Source: Lachnospiraceae bacterium
Lineage (GTDB): Bacteria > Bacillota_A > Clostridia > Lachnospirales > Lachnospiraceae
Direction: 5' to 3'
DNA length: 17,991 bases
NCBI GenBank assembly: GCA_024691045.1
Contig: JAILOC010000087.1
Span: 1 to 17,991, forward strand
Shown here in pieces: positions 14,543 to 17,991 of this stretch. Below the pieces are notes generated by a model that was given only the letters and a program-made list of their open reading frames with translations, did no database searches and was not told the origin of the DNA. Position 1 is the first letter of the stretch; each line of letters begins with the position of its first letter. The translations under genes were made by a program, and so were the position numbers.

Positions 14543-15979
14543 ATGGCAGTTCTGGATTCACTGAAACCTGAAAATGTATTCAGGCATTTTGAAGAGATAA
14601 CCCGTATACCTCACGGCTCATACAACCTTGAAGGCATAAGGGACTATCTCATCGCCTTCGCGAAAAAGAATAACCTGGAATTCGCAGCTGATTCGTCCGG
14701 AAACATCATCATTAAAAAGCCCGCATTTCCGGGATATGAGGAACTTCCCGGTGTGATCCTTCAGGGACATATGGATATGGTCGCCGTCTGCGAAGAAGGA
14801 TCGGGCATAGATATGAAGACCACGCCTTTGGAGCTGTTTACGGATGGGGATCTTATAGGCGCTAAGCACACATCCCTCGGTGGCGACAACGGTATAGCCG
14901 TTGCCATGACCATGGCAATCCTTGAAGCTGATGACATCCCCCACCCCGCACTTGAGGTCATAATAACGGCCAACGAAGAAACCGGAATGGAGGGAGCATC
15001 GGGACTTGATATCCGGGACATAAAATTCCGCAGACTGATCAATCTCGATTCCGAGGATGAAGGCGTATTTACCGTAGGATGCGCCGGAGGAGCAAGGGTT
15101 TCATGCTTCCTTGGATCCGGTACGGATCTTCCCCCCGGGCATAAAGAATACGAAATCAGTATTACCGGGCTTTCCGGAGGGCATTCCGGACAGATGATCC
15201 ATCTCGGCAGGGCTAATGCGATCAAGGTTATGGGTGAGATGCTGAGTGTGGTTCCGGACAGCGTTATCACAGACATAAAAGGAGGAAATGCCGATAACGC
15301 GATTCCCTCATGGTGCAGTGTTACCGTCTCCGTTCCCGAAAGCAGGGTCCGGGAGATTCTTGATGCGGTAACGTCGGAAGGCAATAAGCTCAGGGAATGC
15401 TATCGAGAAACGGATCCGGACTTTGAATATACGGTTGCTTCGTCAGCCGGCACCTCCGGAGCATTTTCCATGAGCACAAATAGGGCTTCTGAATTCCTGA
15501 AAGCTCTTCCAAACGGCGTGATCGCAATGAGCGGGGACATAGAAGGCCTCGTCCAGACCTCTCTCAATCTCGGCATGATCGATATTAAGGGCGGAAAGCT
15601 CCATGCCGAATTTTCAGTAAGAAGCAGCATCACTTCCGAAAGGGACGATCTCATAGAAAGCCTTAAAAAGATCACCGCCTCCTTCGGCGGCACGAACGAG
15701 GTCACGGGAGTCTATCCGGGGTGGAAATATGCTCCCGAATCCCCCTTGCGCGACAAGATGGTCAGAGTATTCAAAGAAATGTACGGCTATGCCCCCAAGG
15801 TCGAAGCTATCCATGCCGGTCTCGAATGCGGCTTCTTCATGGACAAGGCTCCCGAAATTGACGCCGTGTCAATAGGTCCCGACATGCAGGATATCCATTC
15901 TCCCGCCGAGCGCCTCTCAATCTCCTCGGCCCAAAGGACATATGATTATCTCCTCAAAGTCCTCGCGGACAAAGAATAA
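14543..15979 (+). CDS. pepD: Aminoacyl-histidine dipeptidase (peptidase family M20, PepD/carnosinase-like)
   Basis: A 478-residue cytoplasmic metallopeptidase, normal length for bacterial PepD, which cleaves Xaa-His dipeptides such as carnosine. The di-zinc site is visible: H76-x-D78 (GHMDMV), D115 (LGGDNG), the catalytic Glu pair E145-E146 (ANEETG), D169 (NLDSED) and H452 near the end (DIHSPAERL). The lid/dimerisation domain lies between (about 185-400). AGGGAGAA nine bases before the ATG fits as ribosome site. It is a single gene, divergent from the signalling operon and ending in a terminator shared with rplT. No anomaly was seen. Confidence 0.95.
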   Translation: MAVLDSLKPENVFRHFEEITRIPHGSYNLEGIRDYLIAFAKKNNLEFAADSSGNIIIKKPAFPGYEELPGVILQGHMDMVAVCEEGSGIDMKTTPLELFTDGDLIGAKHTSLGGDNGIAVAMTMAILEADDIPHPALEVIITANEETGMEGASGLDIRDIKFRRLINLDSEDEGVFTVGCAGGARVSCFLGSGTDLPPGHKEYEISITGLSGGHSGQMIHLGRANAIKVMGEMLSVVPDSVITDIKGGNADNAIPSWCSVTVSVPESRVREILDAVTSEGNKLRECYRETDPDFEYTVASSAGTSGAFSMSTNRASEFLKALPNGVIAMSGDIEGLVQTSLNLGMIDIKGGKLHAEFSVRSSITSERDDLIESLKKITASFGGTNEVTGVYPGWKYAPESPLRDKMVRVFKEMYGYAPKVEAIHAGLECGFFMDKAPEIDAVSIGPDMQDIHSPAERLSISSAQRTYDYLLKVLADKE

Positions 15980-15990
15980 TATACTTAACT

Positions 15991-16024
15991 ATAAAAAGAC
16001 AGCCTATACCGGCTGTCTTTTTAT
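15991..16024. terminator. bidirectional intrinsic terminator between pepD and rplT
   Basis: A 14-bp perfect stem (15991-16004 with 16011-16024) with a 6-base loop TATACC. The stem has a GACAGCC/GGCTGTC core and A/T-run ends, giving a U tract on either strand. It lies between the convergent pepD and infC-rpmI-rplT units. Confidence 0.93.
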
Positions 16025-16046
16025 GTTAAGCCATATTGACTTTTAG

Positions 16047-16403
16047 TTAAGCAATCTCTTTCTTAGCCATCTCAGCAAGTGATGCGAATCCTGCTGCATC
16101 GTTTACTGCGAGCTCAGCGAGCATCTTTCTGTTCATGTCAACTCCTGCTTTCTTGAGACCGAACATGAACTTGCTGTATGAAAGACCATTGATACGAGCT
16201 GCTGCGTTGATTCTGGTGATCCAGAGCTTTCTGAACTCTCTCTTTCTCTCCTTACGTCCTGAGTAAGATGAGGTGAGTGCTCTCATAACGGACTGCTTAG
16301 CAACTCTGTACTGATTACTTCTTGCGCCTCTGTAGCCCTTTGCAAGCTTCAGAACGCGATTGTGCTTTTTCTTGGCGTTTAAACCACCTTTAATTCTTGC
16401 CAT
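16047..16403 (-). CDS. rplT: 50S ribosomal protein L20
   Basis: 118 residues, the normal length, with the basic RNA-binding N-terminus ([18 protein letters not shown]) and the conserved [10 protein letters not shown] and [13 protein letters not shown] blocks. L20 is needed for early 50S assembly by binding 23S rRNA, and in many bacteria it represses its own operon at the mRNA leader. GGAGG lies nine bases before the ATG. It is last in the operon, 55 bases after rpmI. Confidence 0.98.
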   Translation of the reverse strand: MARIKGGLNAKKKHNRVLKLAKGYRGARSNQYRVAKQSVMRALTSSYSGRKERKREFRKLWITRINAAARINGLSYSKFMFGLKKAGVDMNRKMLAELAVNDAAGFASLAEMAKKEIA

Positions 16404-16458
16404 TTCTAATTTCCTCCAATCTAACCGTCAGCACATGTCGCTGCCGGGTGCGTCTGCC

Positions 16459-16656
16459 TTACAGATAGGGCAGGATCTTCTTCATATTCTTAATGTTGGT
16501 AGCGTCGGTCATTGCTGCCTTACGGAGATTTCTCTTTCTCTTGGTGCTCTTCTTGGTCAGAATATGACTCTTATAAGCCTTGTTTCTCTTAAGCTTTCCT
16601 GTGCCTGTAGCCTTGAAGCGCTTTGCTGCAGCACTGCTTGTCTTCATCTTGGGCAT
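16459..16656 (-). CDS. rpmI: 50S ribosomal protein L35
   Basis: 65 residues, highly basic, with the family start [20 protein letters not shown] and ending KKILPYL. It is a structural component of the large ribosomal subunit. Its AGGAGG ribosome site overlaps the TAG stop of infC, 11 bases upstream of the ATG, so translation of the two is likely coupled. Confidence 0.98.
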   Translation of the reverse strand: MPKMKTSSAAAKRFKATGTGKLKRNKAYKSHILTKKSTKRKRNLRKAAMTDATNIKNMKKILPYL

Positions 16657-16667
16657 GTTACTTCCTC

Positions 16668-17219
16668 CTAATCTTGCTTTGGTGCTTCTTCTTTATTTTT
16701 TGACGGCTTTTCTTCTTTCTTTGCCGTTAAAAACATGATTATGCTCCTGCCTTCAACCTTGGCAGGCTTCTCAATGACTGCAACATCCGAAAGCTGCTCA
16801 GCGAAATCATCAAGCACATGCTTGGTGGTATTCATATGAGCCATTTCACGTCCGCGGAAACGAAGAGTAACCTTTACCTTGTCACCCTTTGCAAGGAACT
16901 TTCTTGCGGAGTTGATCTTGGTGTTTACATCATTGGTATCGATATTGGGAGAAATACGGATCTCCTTGATGTCAACCTGATGCTGCTTCTTACGTGCTTC
17001 CTTCTCCTTGCGGAGCTGCTCGTACTGATACTTGCCGTAATCGGCGATCTTGCATACGGGCGGAGTTGCGGTGGGTGCGATCTTGATCAGGTCAAGTCCC
17101 GCATCCTTAGCCATGGCGAGCGCTTCCTTTGTGGACATAACGCCGATCATATTGCCGGCTTCTCCGATGACTCTGACTTCCTTGTCTCTTATCTGTTCAT
17201 TGATAAATAAGTTGTTAAT
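16668..17219 (-). CDS. infC: Translation initiation factor IF-3, AUU start
   Basis: IF-3 binds the 30S subunit and checks the start codon and initiator tRNA. The protein is read as 183 residues from an ATT at 17217-17219 ([17 protein letters not shown]). The first ATG (17150) would remove 23 residues, including the conserved INEQIRD block of the N-domain, and has no ribosome site there. GAGGAAGG lies immediately upstream of the ATT. An AUU start in infC is the well-known basis for IF-3 autoregulation, because IF-3 itself discriminates against AUU. The N-domain, the linker rich in Lys/Arg/Glu (about 85-100), and the C-domain (RFRGREMAH) are all present. The tail is charged. Confidence 0.95.
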   Translation of the reverse strand: MNNLFINEQIRDKEVRVIGEAGNMIGVMSTKEALAMAKDAGLDLIKIAPTATPPVCKIADYGKYQYEQLRKEKEARKKQHQVDIKEIRISPNIDTNDVNTKINSARKFLAKGDKVKVTLRFRGREMAHMNTTKHVLDDFAEQLSDVAVIEKPAKVEGRSIIMFLTAKKEEKPSKNKEEAPKQD

Positions 17220-17226
17220 ACCTTCC

Positions 17227-17423
17227 TCATTTCTGCCGCTTCAGCGGCCTAAATTCAGTTAGCGAAAACGAAGTTTCCGCCGTGCCTATAACAAAAAAAT
17301 AAGCGGCTTGCAGTTAGCCGCTTACAGTATTCGATCATAGAGTGATCGGACATCTGAACCTGTTTGGCCACGCCTGCAGGTGAGAGCGGCTGCTCTGCTT
17401 TGTTGTCCGTGTTTTCACACGCA
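17227..17423 (-). ncRNA. Structured 5' leader of infC-rpmI-rplT, probably L20-type autoregulatory leader
   Basis: About 200 nt between the predicted start point and the infC ribosome site folds richly on the minus strand. It contains a 5' hairpin CGTGT-GAAA-ACACG (17408-17421), a long-range CGGACA/TGTCCG pairing (17404-17409 with 17347-17352), AGAGC/GCTCT (17383-17396), an ACCTG/CAGGT pairing, CGATCA/TGATCG (17332-17348), an intrinsic terminator (17293-17324) and a hairpin next to the ribosome site (17235-17248). An L20-binding leader is known upstream of infC in Firmicutes. Assignment to that family is by position and layout, not by a covariance search. Confidence 0.75.
17293..17324 (-). terminator. 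leader attenuator (intrinsic terminator) upstream of infC
   Basis: An 8-bp stem TAAGCGGC/GCCGCTTA (17317-17324 with 17300-17307) is followed, after one A/T pair position, by seven U residues (17293-17299). It lies about 75 bases before the infC start, so it must be bypassed for the operon to be expressed. Its 3' arm GCCGCTT is also complementary to AAGCGGC at 17235-17241, allowing a competing fold. Confidence 0.88.
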
Positions 17424-17429
17424 AAATGC

Positions 17430-17458
17430 ATATTAACACATGGATGAGACCATGTCAA
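17430..17458 (-). promoter_or_regulatory. promoter of infC-rpmI-rplT
   Basis: A perfect TTGACA -35 (17453-17458) and TAATAT -10 (17430-17435) with a 17-base spacer on the minus strand, the best promoter in the window. The spacer holds an inverted repeat ACATGG-TCTCAT-CCATGT (about 17438-17454). The -35 begins four bases after the stop codon of the CarD-like gene. Confidence 0.92.
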
Positions 17459-17462
17459 TACC

Positions 17463-17957
17463 TTAAGAAATAGTATTTCCGATATACCCTTCCACCTCTT
17501 CCCTGGGAATATTGAGGCTTATGGCAAGTTCTCCGTAGAGATAATCTCCCGCCATACGGAAATACTTCGCATCGAGCGCGGTTTCCTTACGGCCTGCGGC
17601 AAATCTCGCCTCACGTCTGTGATAGATGGTCTTCAGGAGCCTGACAAGTTCCATGGCATTATTGGAACGGATACAGTTCTTGTACTCGCCCTCGAGCTGC
17701 TTATCGTTATCGACCGTGATATCGGGAACACCGGGCATCTGCTTAACGAGCTTGTCGGCTTCCTTCTTGGTGAGCACCGCACGGAGCTTCTCGTCAGCGG
17801 ATTCCATGGAAATATATACAGTGCTGCCCGGGCTGTAGACAGGCTTGAGAATATAATAATCCTCGCTGCTTGCACCCGAAATATCAAGGGGTGATATCTG
17901 ATCTACCCTGCACACACCCTTATTACCGCAGACTACATAATCTCCTACGCTGAACAT
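17463..17957 (-). CDS. CarD/CdnL-family transcriptional regulator
   Basis: A 164-residue cytoplasmic protein starting MFSVGDYVVCGNKGVCRV, the RNA-polymerase-interacting Tudor-like domain (about 1-60) of the CarD_CdnL_TRCF family, followed by an all-helical C-domain (about 70-160; MELVRLLKTIYHRR, REEVEGYIG). Such proteins bind the RNA polymerase beta subunit and stabilise promoter complexes, often at rRNA and other housekeeping genes. AAGGAG lies seven bases before the ATG. No terminator separates it from the infC promoter, so its transcripts may run into the infC leader. Its own promoter is outside the window or cut by its edge. Confidence 0.92.
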   Translation of the reverse strand: MFSVGDYVVCGNKGVCRVDQISPLDISGASSEDYYILKPVYSPGSTVYISMESADEKLRAVLTKKEADKLVKQMPGVPDITVDNDKQLEGEYKNCIRSNNAMELVRLLKTIYHRREARFAAGRKETALDAKYFRMAGDYLYGELAISLNIPREEVEGYIGNTIS

Positions 17958-17991
17958 GACAAACTCCTTAATAATGCGGCATCCCCCCTGA

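Noticed and set aside
16668..17150. infC starting at the first ATG (17150)
   Set aside because: This drops the conserved INEQIRD N-terminus and has no ribosome site; the ATT at 17217-17219 with GAGGAAGG upstream fits better.
17190..17231. A 13-codon frame ([13 protein letters not shown]) overlapping the infC start, as a leader peptide
   Set aside because: It has no ribosome site of its own and overlaps the infC ribosome site; nothing suggests translation.

Overview
The window most likely comes from an anaerobic, fermentative Clostridia-type Firmicute, probably a Lachnospiraceae-like gut or rumen bacterium. The pointers are two [FeFe]-hydrogenase-family proteins, a soluble chemoreceptor, GGDEF/EAL and HD-GYP signalling genes, a CarD-like regulator, an infC-rpmI-rplT operon with an attenuator leader and an AUU-started infC, and a PepD dipeptidase. 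The species assignment is inference; no rRNA is present. The DNA is gene-dense and no stretch over 300 bases lacks a gene. No insertion sequence, CRISPR array or prophage was seen.

Left end (1-3960): a tRNA-Pro with an AGG anticodon; a secreted or anchored leucine-rich-repeat protein (minus) divergent from a membrane-anchored DUF3089 alpha/beta-hydrolase whose promoter sits almost on its start codon; then the decayed remains of a membrane GGDEF-EAL cyclic-di-GMP protein. A 32-bp perfect palindrome of the GGGGGACGG type closes this part.

Centre (3965-14389), all on the minus strand: reading 5' to 3', a metallo-beta-lactamase-fold hydrolase, a GAF-HD-GYP protein, two tandem FecR-domain paralogues, a CHASE2-adenylate cyclase and a group-B-like [FeFe] hydrogenase follow one another with gaps of 30-42 bases or a 4-base overlap, so they look like one operon. 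A tRNA-Gly(CCC) with its own promoter follows, and then a gene in which an H-cluster hydrogenase module is fused to an FeS domain and a methyl-accepting chemotaxis signalling domain. Together these suggest a sensory island that ties hydrogen/redox state and an extracytoplasmic signal (CHASE2, FecR) to cAMP, cyclic-di-GMP and chemotaxis. That joint role is inference from neighbourhood and domains.

Right end (14390-17991): pepD on the plus strand converges, through a shared bidirectional terminator, on the housekeeping infC-rpmI-rplT operon. That operon has a near-consensus promoter and a structured leader of about 200 nt carrying an intrinsic terminator (probably an L20-type autoregulatory leader). 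A CarD-family RNA-polymerase-binding regulator lies immediately upstream of the infC promoter.
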